Assembly: GCA_033980235.1 (NCBI GenBank)
Contig: CM067070.1
Coordinates: forward strand, 1,371,001-1,435,000
Origin: Diadema setosum
Taxonomy: Eukaryota > Echinodermata > Echinoidea > Diadematoida > Diadematidae
Direction: 5' to 3'
DNA length: 64,000 nucleotides
Position numbers and translations under genes: made by a program. Below are positions 1-9,650 of the stretch, piece by piece (position 1 is the stretch's first letter; each line of letters starts with the position of its first letter). The notes under the pieces were generated by a model. It was given only the letters and a program-made list of their open reading frames with translations. It searched no databases and was not told the origin of the DNA.

Positions 1-974
1 AGACTCTCGTCCTTATCCACCTCGATCAAATAATCGGCCAATTCTTTTACGGAATGGAAGTCCTGCACGTGTATGAAAGCCTCTGGTGGGAACACTTTCT
101 CATAGTCTTCGCGCGGTGGACCGTACACGACAGGGACAATGTCATTGAGGAGGGCATTTCGCCAGAATTTTTCAGTTATGTAATCGCGACATTCGCTATT
201 TTCCAAAGCCAGGTAGAACTTGTGCTTCCTTAGCTCCAGATTACATTGCTCATCTCTTGGGCAAGGTAAATCACCACAACTGCCGTACATACTAACGGGG
301 ATGTACTTACTCAAAGCTTCTACAAAACCTTTTCGATCCCAGGAGACAATGTTGCAATTTGATGCCATCCAAGCGACCTTTTTCGTCCGATTTTTCGTCC
401 AGTCCCTCATTTCTGTAAAACGCAACTGAGGGACGTCCGGATTATACCTTCCGTACGAAGCGTAGAGATGTGACTCTCTTGGTCTATAAGTCATTATATA
501 ATCATAACTGTTGTTGCGGAACTCCACGGGTGGTATTAAGTGCTTGTCGGTGTTCCTTGGTGATTCGTGTGTGTAGAAGATCCATTTCTGTCCTCGCGGT
601 CGCTGTCGGTGCATTTCGGCCCAGTCCCAGGCCGTACGATGGTAAAGTATAACGGCATCGCTGCTTTTAAGGCTCTCCATGTCGGTGTTCACAACTAACC
701 GGAGACCACAGGGGAGACCGGGACAGAGGAAGTCACCTGGGCTACCCGAGGGGGTCAGAGGTTCGCCAACCCACAAATGAACTTGCCTGAAACATCCTCC
801 TGTTTCGAACGGAGTACTGTTCTTCGTTTGACTTGGAATAGAGATACGCATATGTGACACTCTGGCAGCGCTAGAAAAGGGACGAGTGCTGTGAAACACG
901 GGAGCATAAGGCCGATTGTACAAAATGATACAGCACAACATGATCGCACCGATGATGAGGCAACTACATTTCAT
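1..974 (-). CDS. alpha-1,3-fucosyltransferase (GT10 family), N-terminal 324 residues, 3' end outside window
   Basis: Golgi type II membrane enzyme that moves fucose from GDP-fucose in alpha-1,3 linkage to N-acetylglucosamine-containing glycans. The minus strand is open from ATG at 974 to base 1 (324 codons plus 2 bases). Seen in order: short tail MKCSC, a hydrophobic anchor at residues 6-19 (LIIGAIMLCCIILY), a Ser/Thr/Pro-rich stem, LPCGLRL then SSDAVILYHRTAWDW, RGQKWIFYTHESP, KKVAWMASNC, and the family signature FYLALENSECRDYITEKFW beginning near residue 253, then PVVYGP. GT10 enzymes are usually 350-420 residues, so roughly the last 40-90 lie beyond base 1. The start was chosen because it directly precedes the anchor; the frame stays open up to the acceptor at 1031, so a longer tail from an upstream exon is possible. 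No stop or frameshift. The exact paralogue and acceptor specificity cannot be named from sequence alone. Confidence 0.93.
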   Translation of the reverse strand, partial: MKCSCLIIGAIMLCCIILYNRPYAPVFHSTRPFSSAARVSHMRISIPSQTKNSTPFETGGCFRQVHLWVGEPLTPSGSPGDFLCPGLPCGLRLVVNTDMESLKSSDAVILYHRTAWDWAEMHRQRPRGQKWIFYTHESPRNTDKHLIPPVEFRNNSYDYIMTYRPRESHLYASYGRYNPDVPQLRFTEMRDWTKNRTKKVAWMASNCNIVSWDRKGFVEALSKYIPVSMYGSCGDLPCPRDEQCNLELRKHKFYLALENSECRDYITEKFWRNALLNDIVPVVYGPPREDYEKVFPPEAFIHVQDFHSVKELADYLIEVDKDES

Positions 975-1020
975 GCTGACAATGCAGTTGGTCACATGTC
1001 GAATAGAAGGAACTGGTTTA

Positions 1021-1055
1021 GTACTTCTGGCTGTATGAGCAAAAAAAAAAAAAGA
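1021..1055 (-). promoter_or_regulatory. splice acceptor of the fucosyltransferase exon
   Basis: On the minus strand a run of 14 T followed by GCTCATACAG ends at 1031, and the exon begins with CCAGAAGTACT at 1030. This polypyrimidine tract plus CAG is a strong 3' splice site, so the gene has at least one exon upstream (higher coordinates), probably 5' untranslated. The decayed copy at 44.8 kb has TACAA at the matching place, so its acceptor is lost. Confidence 0.75.
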
Positions 1056-2224
1056 AAAGAAAGAGAAAAGAAATGGTCATAATGATGAAGAACCAAATAC
1101 ATCAATAATAAAAAAAAAAAAATATTAAGAAAAAAAAATCACGCCAGTAACTTATAACAATTTTTGAGAAGTTTCCTCACAACGTCCCGTATTTCTTAAT
1201 TATTTTTCTATTGGGGGTGGTTTCGCAATTTTTAGTTGTTATTCTTACTGTCTATCTAATAATATGTTTTTAACCTGCACTCATAGCTGGTCTAAAATGG
1301 GGTTCACCTATGTGTAGCCCTTCTTGGGACTTTCCACATTGTCCGGTTATGTATCTCGCTCTTCAAGGGGATTCTATCTGCTGAGTTCTCTACACCCCCC
1401 CCCCCCACACACACACCCAATTGCTTCAAGAATAAGAACAACAGCAAAACCCATGACACCCCGAGCGAGGGGTAGGAGACACTGTGGAAGACATACCCCC
1501 TCCCATGAGAGAGTCATTAATACGCATAATTGTTGCTCTTGTAATTATTATCATTACCCTTAACACATTTATATATTCATCTTCCTCAATATATCAGTAT
1601 CATTACAAACGCTTCTATTTGTTCATTGAGGTAATTGATATCACCATTATTAATCTTAGTTATATTCAATATCATCACTTTCAAAACAAAACAAAAAAAA
1701 ATAAATGTGAGAAAAAATTAGGTTAGATTAAACGAGAAGGCTACTTAGAATAATGTAGCATCAAGTTGTCTAGAAACAAACTAAATGACATCGTATCTGT
1801 AGTTTCAATATAAGAGAAGCTCAGAAGGGTCTGCAGCCCATAATATCGCGATAGATTAGGTATGAAACAATGTTCAAATCATCGTGCATGGGTTTAATAT
1901 GTAGAGTGCCAGTAATACAAGGTGTTTCTTTTTTCGCTTCATTTCATAACACTTACGTTGTTTAGATTTCAAATCGAATACATCAAACGTTTCTGCATCA
2001 TTTATTGGTTATACGAGGGATGTTGTTCAATACTACCCCCCCCCCCGTATAGACGAGCAGTTAACACCTTTCCAGAGGATGTGCTTTCTTTCCAATTAGA
2101 TAAGTTATGATAGTCAATTTGAAATAAAATATACATCAATTTAAAGCTTCGTGCATTGTTTTTTAGAATCTGCCCTTTAATCCAGTCCAAATATGAGTTA
2201 GTCTGATAAGAAAGAGTAAGATAT
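1056..2224. other. upstream intron or intergenic DNA of the fucosyltransferase gene
   Basis: No coding sequence is visible. The stretch to about 1510 is similar, in diverged form, to 44860-45560 beside the decayed fucosyltransferase copy (shared ACACCC/poly-C tract and AAACCCATGAC segment), which shows that the duplication included upstream non-coding DNA. Around 2070-2180 lies a degenerate right part of the TATGTGACC-ended MITE family (shared CTTTCTTTCCAAT and TTTAGAATCTGCC segments). Confidence 0.55.
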
Positions 2225-2750
2225 TATGAGCGTAACAGTATAAATTTGATTGAAATCGGATGAAAAATAAGGAAGTTATGATATTTTAATGTTTCTTTTT
2301 ATTTGGGGTGGGGGCAGTCCTTGAACAATCAATATGAATACGCAAACGGCAAAGTGAGCATGTCATCCCCTCACAACTTACCATAAAAATTATAGTTTGT
2401 ACAAAAAATTTTGATATTTCCAGTTTTTCATAAAAAAACAACAACAGTTATACCCGAGGCTCAAATCCTCATATGTCTAACTGGTCACTATTCTGAAGTT
2501 ATTCAACCGGGAATAACGTCATGTTTCAGACTTCATTGACAGAAACATCGAATTTTCACCATCTTTTATTTTTTGTTCATGATTAATGGAATATTGTGGT
2601 TAGCTCACTCATTTGCATAATCATTCCTACTGTGCAAGAACCATTATGGAGAAAAAATCAAAACTTTAAAATGTCATAACTATCTTACGCTTCATCCGAT
2701 TTCAGCCAAATTATATCGTTGAACTTGTAAAATTTAAATCCTTTTCAGTT
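2225..2750. mobile_element. foldback (inverted-arm) element, degenerate
   Basis: The left part (about 2225-2295: ATTGAAATCGGATGAA...AAGTTATGATATTTTAATG) reappears in inverted form at about 2650-2745 (ACTATCTTACGCTTCATCCG, ATTTCAGCCAAATTATA). The arms are about 70-95 bp and the loop about 350 bp, with no coding capacity. Class unknown. Confidence 0.5.
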
Positions 2751-2819
2751 AGACTAACTTATTTTTTGACTACATTTACTCTTTAACGTTTAAAGGAAAC
2801 CAAAACCCAACAAGAAATG

Positions 2820-3180
2820 TAAATTGAGTGAAAGCAGCAACCTAGTAGAACACATCAGTGAAAGTTTTGTGAAAATCGGACAATCCATTCAAAAGTTATG
2901 AATTTTTTAAGTTTTTGGTGTTGGAACCGCTGGGTGATGAGACTACTTGGAATTGTGGTGTCATGTGTGGATAACACTATTAAAAAGACAATAAGGGGAA
3001 TTACACAAAAAATCATTTTTACTGAAAATTACACATTTCTTCAACATGACAACTGATCCCCCTGCTTTCTGAAAGCGGTTAGTCAAGTGCTTTTTCATTA
3101 TGCCTGAAAATTGAATTTTTGTGGAATTCCCTATAACATATTTTCTTATTATTGTAAGTTTGTGACAAAAGTTTCATAAT
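2820..3180. repeat. half copy of the AGAACACATCAGTGAAAG foldback family
   Basis: AGTAGAACACATCAGTGAAAGTTTT..., AAGTTATGAATTTTT, GATGAGACTACT and CCCCCTGCTTTCTGAAAG match, in the same order, the left arm and centre of the complete element at 28410-28920. The right arm is missing here. Confidence 0.55.
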
Positions 3181-3369
3181 GGTCATGATGGTGATATGGC
3201 AAAGAGTCAAGCGTGTTTGCTAAACAGTGGAGTCGCGGCGCATCGTCGCGGCGATGCGGGGTGCGGCTTGCTGCGTCGAAATGATCGCCAAAAGCTGTAT
3301 AGTGTTTTCAAAGGGACATATCTAAAATAGTCCACATCATAGGACGAAAACCACCAAGGTACAAAGAGA

Positions 3370-3440
3370 TCATGAGAGAGAGAGACAGAGAGAGACAGAG
3401 ACAGAGACAGAGACAGAGAGACAGAGATAGACAGACAGAG
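3370..3440. repeat. (AG)n/(ACAG)n microsatellite
   Basis: GAGAGAGACAGAGAGAGACAG pattern over about 70 bp. Nearby purine-rich DNA continues to about 3560. Confidence 0.9.
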
Positions 3441-4398
3441 AGGGGGGTACATGCCAACATACATAGAATTCGAAGAGAAAGTGATAGAATAAGGCAAAGA
3501 AAAACAATTATTGACAGAAGATAGAAGGGAGGAAAAAGAGAAGAGGAGAAAGGAAAAACATAACAGGGGGAGGAATTAAACGTGGGGAAAACATCCCAAG
3601 ATTTAATTAAAAAAAATATGAACAACAGACAGACATAAATATAATTATAGGATTAGCAATAGCACATCTCTGTGTAAACGCTGTTTTTATCGCTTAGTTC
3701 TACAAGATGACAACAAAATTAAAACTTCTCAATGACATAAAGGTTTGGTTTTTTTTTTATAGCAGTCAAGCAAATTTCTTATGAAGAAGAACACAAAAAG
3801 ACCGAGCGAATTTGCCGAATCTGGTTCAGTGCCATGTAATTTGCTTTTATGTGTAACGTCTATAGCGACCTAACGAATCGCTTTAAAATGTATATGTGCA
3901 CACACTGTATTTTTTTCTCACCGCTAAGTGCGCTCATTTTTGTTCATATTATTGATGATTAGGAGTTTTTCCTTGTACATTAATTGTATTGATCCAATTA
4001 CAGGGTACTTGCGGTGTGCCAAAATTAAACGCTCTCTTTAAATTAGACATACCAAGTCTCACGCCAACGGACTTAGTCTCATTCCAGCGACCCGTCTCAC
4101 GCTCATTCGGCCCCCAACCGTCATCTTAAGACTCCCATTAAGACTCCCATAAAAACAAACAAACAAACAAACGAAAGAACGAACAAACCAACAATCAAGA
4201 CAAGTCATAGCAATATAGTATATGGGATGAAAAGGCCGCTAATTTGGGTTTATACTTCTTTTTTATTCTTTGCATAATTATTTGTTTGTATTGTACAACG
4301 CTTGTATTTTTAACATGACAAGTATGTGGGAACCCCTCTGAAAACCTGCCTTTGGCTGACGAAGAAAAATAAAAATTGAAGTGACCTCCCCATTCTGT

Positions 4399-5344
4399 TA
4401 AGGCCCTGTCACACCTTTCCGGGCAAGCTACGCGAGTGCACCTACCTTCTACTTGCGTGTAGTTCGTGTGACCTGCGTGAGAGCTTTGAAACCGATCCAT
4501 TTTCTGTTACGAGCGACTTAAGAGTACTTCGATGAACCTGCGTTAGAGTTGACAACGAGGTGCTGCCTTCAAGGGTCTCCTGCTGGTGTTCTGCATGTAC
4601 CTCTGCAGGTGAACCCCAACGACTCACTCTGAACAAATTCAAGGCCTTTGTCATAGCGTATCGGGGGAATTTCTGCCAGTTGACTTGTAGGAAAAAAAAA
4701 AAAAAAAAAAAAACATTTGCTATCCGGAGCTCTCCGCAGTTGGTCCGCACCTGACAGTACCTAGCGCGTATCTCGCCCGTAATTGCTCGGAGGTGCGCAC
4801 TCAAGTCCGGTTTACCCGCAGCCAAGTTTTGAGCCTGACCAAAACTTTTTACCGGGTCAGTCGCGGGGATTGCCCGCGGAGGTCCACGCAGAACGCCAGT
4901 AGAAGGCCCTTAGCGGCAGCAACTCGCAGGCAACTCTCACGCAGGTACTTTACAGTCCCCGTATGCAGCCAAGATAATGACATTCTGTGAGACTTCTGCC
5001 ATTCCTTCAGAGGAATTCCTTCACTGAGTTGTCAGCCCCCACGCGCCTGGTACGCAGGTCACACAGAATACCCGCAAGTAGAACTTAAGTAGAACGCGTC
5101 CAGCAAGTAAGACACATGCATAACTCACCTAAATCTTTGTCCGTCCTCAGAAATTGTCCGGTATGCTGGGAAATCTCCTCACGCAATAAACCCGCGTAGC
5201 TTGCACCGAAAGATGTGACAGGGCATAAACATGGTAGCGGGTAAAAAAGATTTTCGTCATCTGCGGGGACCTCCGGGTGGTAAAAACTGTTCTTCGCAAG
5301 TCGCACGCAAGTATTGCCAGGAAAGGTGTGACACGGCGTTTATG
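4399..5344. mobile_element. non-autonomous TIR DNA transposon (GGCCCTGTCACACC ends)
   Basis: Left end TTAAGGCCCTGTCACACCTT, right end inverted AAAGGTGTGACACGGC. The outer 20 bp or so are imperfect inverted repeats, and many shorter CTTGCG/CGCAAG segments are scattered inside. The left flank is TTAA and the right is TTTA, which would suit a TTAA-target superfamily if one base has mutated. The interior is GC-richer than its surroundings, contains an A21 run (4691-4711), and has no transposase. Confidence 0.6.
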
Positions 5345-5726
5345 TACCCACACGCAGATGGCTCGCGCACGTTATTTGTTATGTATATCGCTATTTCAAT
5401 AGAAAATCACGTCAATGCGAAACACTTAGCATGCAGGGTTATTCAGCATTATTTTCCCCCCTTGTGAACTAAGTTAACTGCACAGATTATTTAGGATATT
5501 TGATCAAACTTCTAAAGATATCCTGAAAACATTGGGTACGTAAATGACATTAGGTCAAGTCCATCTTCATAAACATATGAGGTATATTATAATTGATACA
5601 GAATTGTTTGTATAATATATGAGCGCAGGTGTTTATGGTGTATAATTACGTGGTATTGGCTGTAGATTTTTTCCCCTCGGGGAGGGGGGGGGGGGTTTGG
5701 AGGAGGGTAGCCTCAGGTAAGAGATG
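5345..5726. other. intergenic DNA, nothing recognised
   Basis: AT-rich with one G-rich run near 5685-5710. No gene, inverted repeat or known element is visible. Confidence 0.5.
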
Positions 5727-6056
5727 GGGATTGTTATGTTGTCATCCTTGACACAAAGAATAATTCCTTGACAGGCGTGATTCAGCAGTACTTGACGTAG
5801 CTCTGTGCCTATGAGTGTCTCTGAGCCTCTCCACTCAGTAATACAATTTGGTGTACATCCGAGTATATGTCAATTAGTACATGACATAACATCCCCTCTC
5901 TCAACAAAGAAGATGAGGTCTCTAACCGAGTCAGAATAACCGCTCAACTTTAGAAAACACATTCTATTCAACGAACGCCAAATTGGTATCTTGATCATAA
6001 CACCGTGTAACATAATTTTATCTGCCACTGAATGTGACACATATGCAAGTTCAAAT

Positions 6057-6303
6057 GAAGAGTTTGTTCGCAAAAACCGATAAGTACATATTTGCCAAAT
6101 GGAGATATTTGCGATTAAAGGTCAAGAAAAATAAAGAGAATTATAAGAAAATTTTTGCTTCTTTTGACCATAACTTCAAAAATGTACCTTTATATGTAGT
6201 GACCAATACATCATTTAAAAGGTATTATTTTGTACTTAATGACAGAAACCTTACTTCTAAATTTTCAAAAATGGACTTATCGGTTTTTGCGAACAAACTC
6301 TTC
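6057..6303 (+). mobile_element. 247-bp MITE, family GAAGAGTTTG (copy 1)
   Basis: Both ends carry about 33-bp inverted repeats beginning GAAGAGTTTGTTYGCAAAAA; the right end reads inverted as TTTTTGCGAACAAACTCTTC. The non-palindromic interior is the same in all five copies in the window. Inserted into the internal region of the TRIM element, so it is younger than that element. No coding capacity. Confidence 0.85.
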
Positions 6304-7028
6304 ATATATTTATACGGAATAGCAACTTGCATGTTGTAAGCAATTTATCTGTGACATGTTGTTAAAGCAAATATCTTCAGTAATGTAACAATTCCACATT
6401 GTCTGAAGTAAATTAACTGCCTAAAATGAATAAACTTGCATGCACATATATCATTAGTATTGTTCTTGTGACTGATACATAAAGATTGATTAAAGACTGT
6501 ATTAATTTTGACTAATTCCAAATGCGTAGATTGAAAAGCTTTTACTCATTTCTAGTATGTTATAGCATGCCAAAAGTTTAATCTATAACTATTTACGGGT
6601 GAAGCTAGAGTGAACTATGGTAATTTCATAAATTGTACATACATAGCTCATTATCACAACTGAATGCTAATAAGAATTAGCTTTCATAAATTTGGTTAAC
6701 TCATGAAGTCAATATGCACTTCTATCAACAGGTCTGACTAAACATGTACAATGTATATCTCAGCATTGGATGTTGTATTGTCACGTTATATCAGTAAGTT
6801 TCAAAGTTTACACCACATAACTTCTCCCTTTTTCCATGAATGTGAATAATTTGAAGTGTTTTGCCTCATGCATCTCAAAACAAATAATTTTCAATCAAAA
6901 ATGGAATAGTCACAAGGGTTATTCTTAACACATAAAACAGTATTTACAAAGCAGAGTATGTGTTTGCTACTCTGTGATAAGCCTCTTTGGTGGTCTTACA
7001 GTGCGACCACTTCTAGTAGTGTATACAC

Positions 7029-7086
7029 CTGGTTTGAGTCACCAGTCATTTCGATGGCGTGGGTTCGAATCCCACCGCTGCCACCA
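7029..7086 (+). other. tRNA-Leu 3' part (anticodon arm to CCA) forming the retroelement primer site
   Basis: Seen in order: anticodon arm CTGGT-TTGAGTC-ACCAG with U33 and anticodon GAG (Leu), a long variable arm with the hairpin CAT-TTCG-ATG, T arm GTGGG-TTCGAAT-CCCAC, 3' acceptor strand CGCTGCC, discriminator A, then CCA touching the LTR at 7087. The 5' acceptor strand and D arm are not recognisable, so this is not a working tRNA gene. Eukaryotic nuclear tRNA genes do not encode CCA, so the sequence derives from a mature tRNA used as primer. Confidence 0.85.
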
Positions 7087-7276
7087 TGTTATGTTGTCAT
7101 CCTTGACACAAAGAATAATTCCTTGACAGGCGTGATTCAGCAGTTACGAAACATTTATTTAGGAGCAATATTTTACGTAGCTCTGTGCATATGAGTGTCT
7201 CTGAGCCTTTCCACTCAGTAATACAATTTGGTGTACATCCGAGTATATGTCAATTAGTACATGACATAACAGGGAT

Positions 7277-9610
7277 AGTAGGTGAAAGTCTATTTTGTCG
7301 CTGCTGCTGGCTCGGATTTCTTACAGATTTTTATGTTTTCTTTCTGTTTGGAAGGGAAAGGAATCTGAGGTCAAACGATATACTACATGTTCAGAAAGTT
7401 GAGATGAGATTATTGGTATACACTGTGATATTATGGGTGAATGGGCAATTGAAAAAATATCGATTTTTTTATTTATTTTTTTGTTTATATTGAAAATGGT
7501 TAGTAATATAGTTGTAAAGATGGGTTTTGATTATTAATAGGTGGTTGGGGGTATGGGGCACAGAGCCAAATAAAGATTTAAGTTGGCGAAGGTTTGACTA
7601 GATGATGGTGATGATGATAAGGCTTTATTTACACTCACTTCACTTCCGAACTGAAAATGGCGTATGTATGTTCGTGGATTTATTAGAGAGTACAAGTTCA
7701 CTAGAGAAAATGTTCACCACATTACGTAAGATAGTTACCCCTGATTACATGACAGGGTTGTACACTTTAAAGACGAGAAAACAATAGCATGATCATACCA
7801 CTGCTTGTTATACACAATTATACTTTCCGATTTCAGGATTCGGTAATTTTACATCAACAAACAGAAATATTATCCAAGTAGTAAATGCTTCCAAACACGC
7901 CACTGCTATATCTTACTCTAAGGACCCGGGTTTTCTCTCCGCAACTTTGTATTCATTTCATGACAAGCATCTGCACCATGGAATACAACAACAATGGCAG
8001 TGCTCTCTGCACACGGGCCACCAACAGACAAGCACCCCGGATCCCGCCTTGCCTCTTAGGCCCTTGTCGGAGGACTCCTCCCTGCATGGTAATCTGAGAA
8101 GTATCCCCATCGAGTATAACTACAATGGACTTCTCTGATTGACAGGCGAGCCCACTCAACTCGAAACCCACAATCGCGTACAGACCCATATACAATATCC
8201 CCCAGCCTGCCTCAGAAAAGTGCTCGGCACTAGTCACAGGCGGGCGCGTCCGTGACCCGACCGGCTCTCCTCACGGTGCCTCTTGCTGCATAAATGGCCA
8301 CAATATCAATTGTTAATAAAGCAAACATTCCGAAACACAACCTTCCCTACGAGTTTGACATAAGAAGTGGAAAACATCTCATGTACTGTATGAACAATTT
8401 CCGCCATACGGGCACAGCCCGCCGCCACTGCGCAGGAGAGCCGTACAGCGGTAAAAGGGGGTACACGATAAAATTCAACCGACATTTCGTCGGTGATACG
8501 GCAAACCGACAAAAACGGCCGCGCAGCGCATAAACACAATTCCGAGAAAATCGCATTTGAAAAAAAAAATGGGTAGCGTCAATGCACTAATTTCATACCT
8601 TCTCCCCATCAAACTGATGTTTGAAAAAGTGGTGAGAGTAAGAGTTATGCTTTCAGAAAATGTTGTTTTCACAGAGAAACAAAGGCTAATGTTAATGAGA
8701 ATAATGTGGAAACAAGGAATGTCAGTTCGTCGAATTCCCCCTTTTTGCGATCTCCATAGACCCCGTGTATAAGGGCGAGTACGACGAAGTGACAAATACC
8801 GCTGTGCGTCACTTCGTCGAATCTCGGCGCGTAGGCGCAACGCGTGTAAGTCAATGGGAATGATGATATTTGTCACTTATTACATGGTTCGGCCCATGCT
8901 CTAAAAATGTAAATGTTCTTTTGTCATGCCTGGAGTTTTAGACCAGGTACCACGCCAAAACAACAAAATAATATAGACGTAATTTGTTGTTTTTCCCCTC
9001 GTTCTGTGGATTTCCATGGTTCATTGACAAATCAACTTGTGCTCTTGTTAATATATTATGTACATGTACCTATGTGCTCTCTATTCTTCCCCCTTTTCAC
9101 ATCATTTGGTTCTTAAGAAAAAAAAAACTTCAACATGAAAAGCAACAATTAAAAAAAAAAACATTTTAGTGTTCATTAGGTCAGTGTTTTTTTCATCATT
9201 TCTAGCATTTTCTGGTGTGATTCCGTCTTGCACATTGGAGCTCTATGACTTTCGGTCTATTTAATGTTTCAGTATATCTTTTTCTGTATCCTTCTATATC
9301 AGATGTGTCGTCTCTATTTAAAAGCGTAAATGGGGGGAACCACCTCACCAAACACTGTCCTTTAGTGGGAACGATACATAAAGGAAATTTAAGGAGGGGC
9401 TCCTAGGAAAATACGTACATGCCGCCTTTGTCTCTCTCACACAACTTTCAGCTAGCAAATAAACTTATCATCACCGTTTTGCATCATGTCATATTTAGTT
9501 ATATTGCAGAATTTATTTTGTGTTTGTGATTTTGCAAGTGAACTTGCAAAACAGTAGGAAGTACACTTGTAATCAAAATATAAAACTCAAGGAAACATTC
9601 AGACATAGAC
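7277..9610. other. intergenic DNA with a CpG-richer patch
   Basis: Mostly AT-rich with no gene seen. About 7900-8550 is GC- and CpG-richer and open on several frames, none with a recognisable domain. Around 8770-8850 the string GACGAAGTGACAAATA and its inverted form (CACTTCGTCG) resemble a segment near 19800, so a degenerate dispersed repeat is likely. Confidence 0.4.
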
Positions 9611-9613
9611 AAG

Positions 9614-9648
<35 letters not shown>
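9614..9648. repeat. (AC)n microsatellite
   Basis: Uninterrupted AC dinucleotides for about 35 bp. Confidence 0.95.

Positions 9649-9650
<2 letters not shown>

Larger units (their letters stand above)
5732..7271 (-). mobile_element. TRIM-type miniature LTR retrotransposon with MITE insertion
   Basis: Two direct repeats, 5732-5891 and 7087-7271, both begin TGTTATGTTGTC and end GACATAACA, so they have TG...CA ends and short inverted termini, as LTRs do. The pair is flanked by the perfect 5-bp duplication GGGAT (5727-5731 and 7272-7276). Read on the minus strand, the 5' LTR is followed at once by TGGTGGCAGCGGTGGGATTC, a primer-binding site for tRNA-Leu, and the 3' LTR is preceded by the polypurine tract GAGAGAGGGGA. 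The internal region is about 1.2 kb (about 950 bp without the MITE at 6057-6303) and codes for nothing, so it must be moved in trans. The left LTR lacks about 25 bp present in the right one. Confidence 0.85.

Noticed and set aside
3207..3625. Leu/Ser-rich frames of 96-105 codons on the minus strand
   Set aside because: They come from the (AG)n-type microsatellite and flanking purine-rich DNA.
4442..4825. 127-codon frame on the minus strand
   Set aside because: Lies inside a TIR element and spans its A/T homopolymer; no domain.
7029..7086. A functional tRNA-Leu gene
   Set aside because: The 5' acceptor strand and D arm are missing, CCA is encoded, and the sequence abuts an LTR; it is a retroelement primer-site region.
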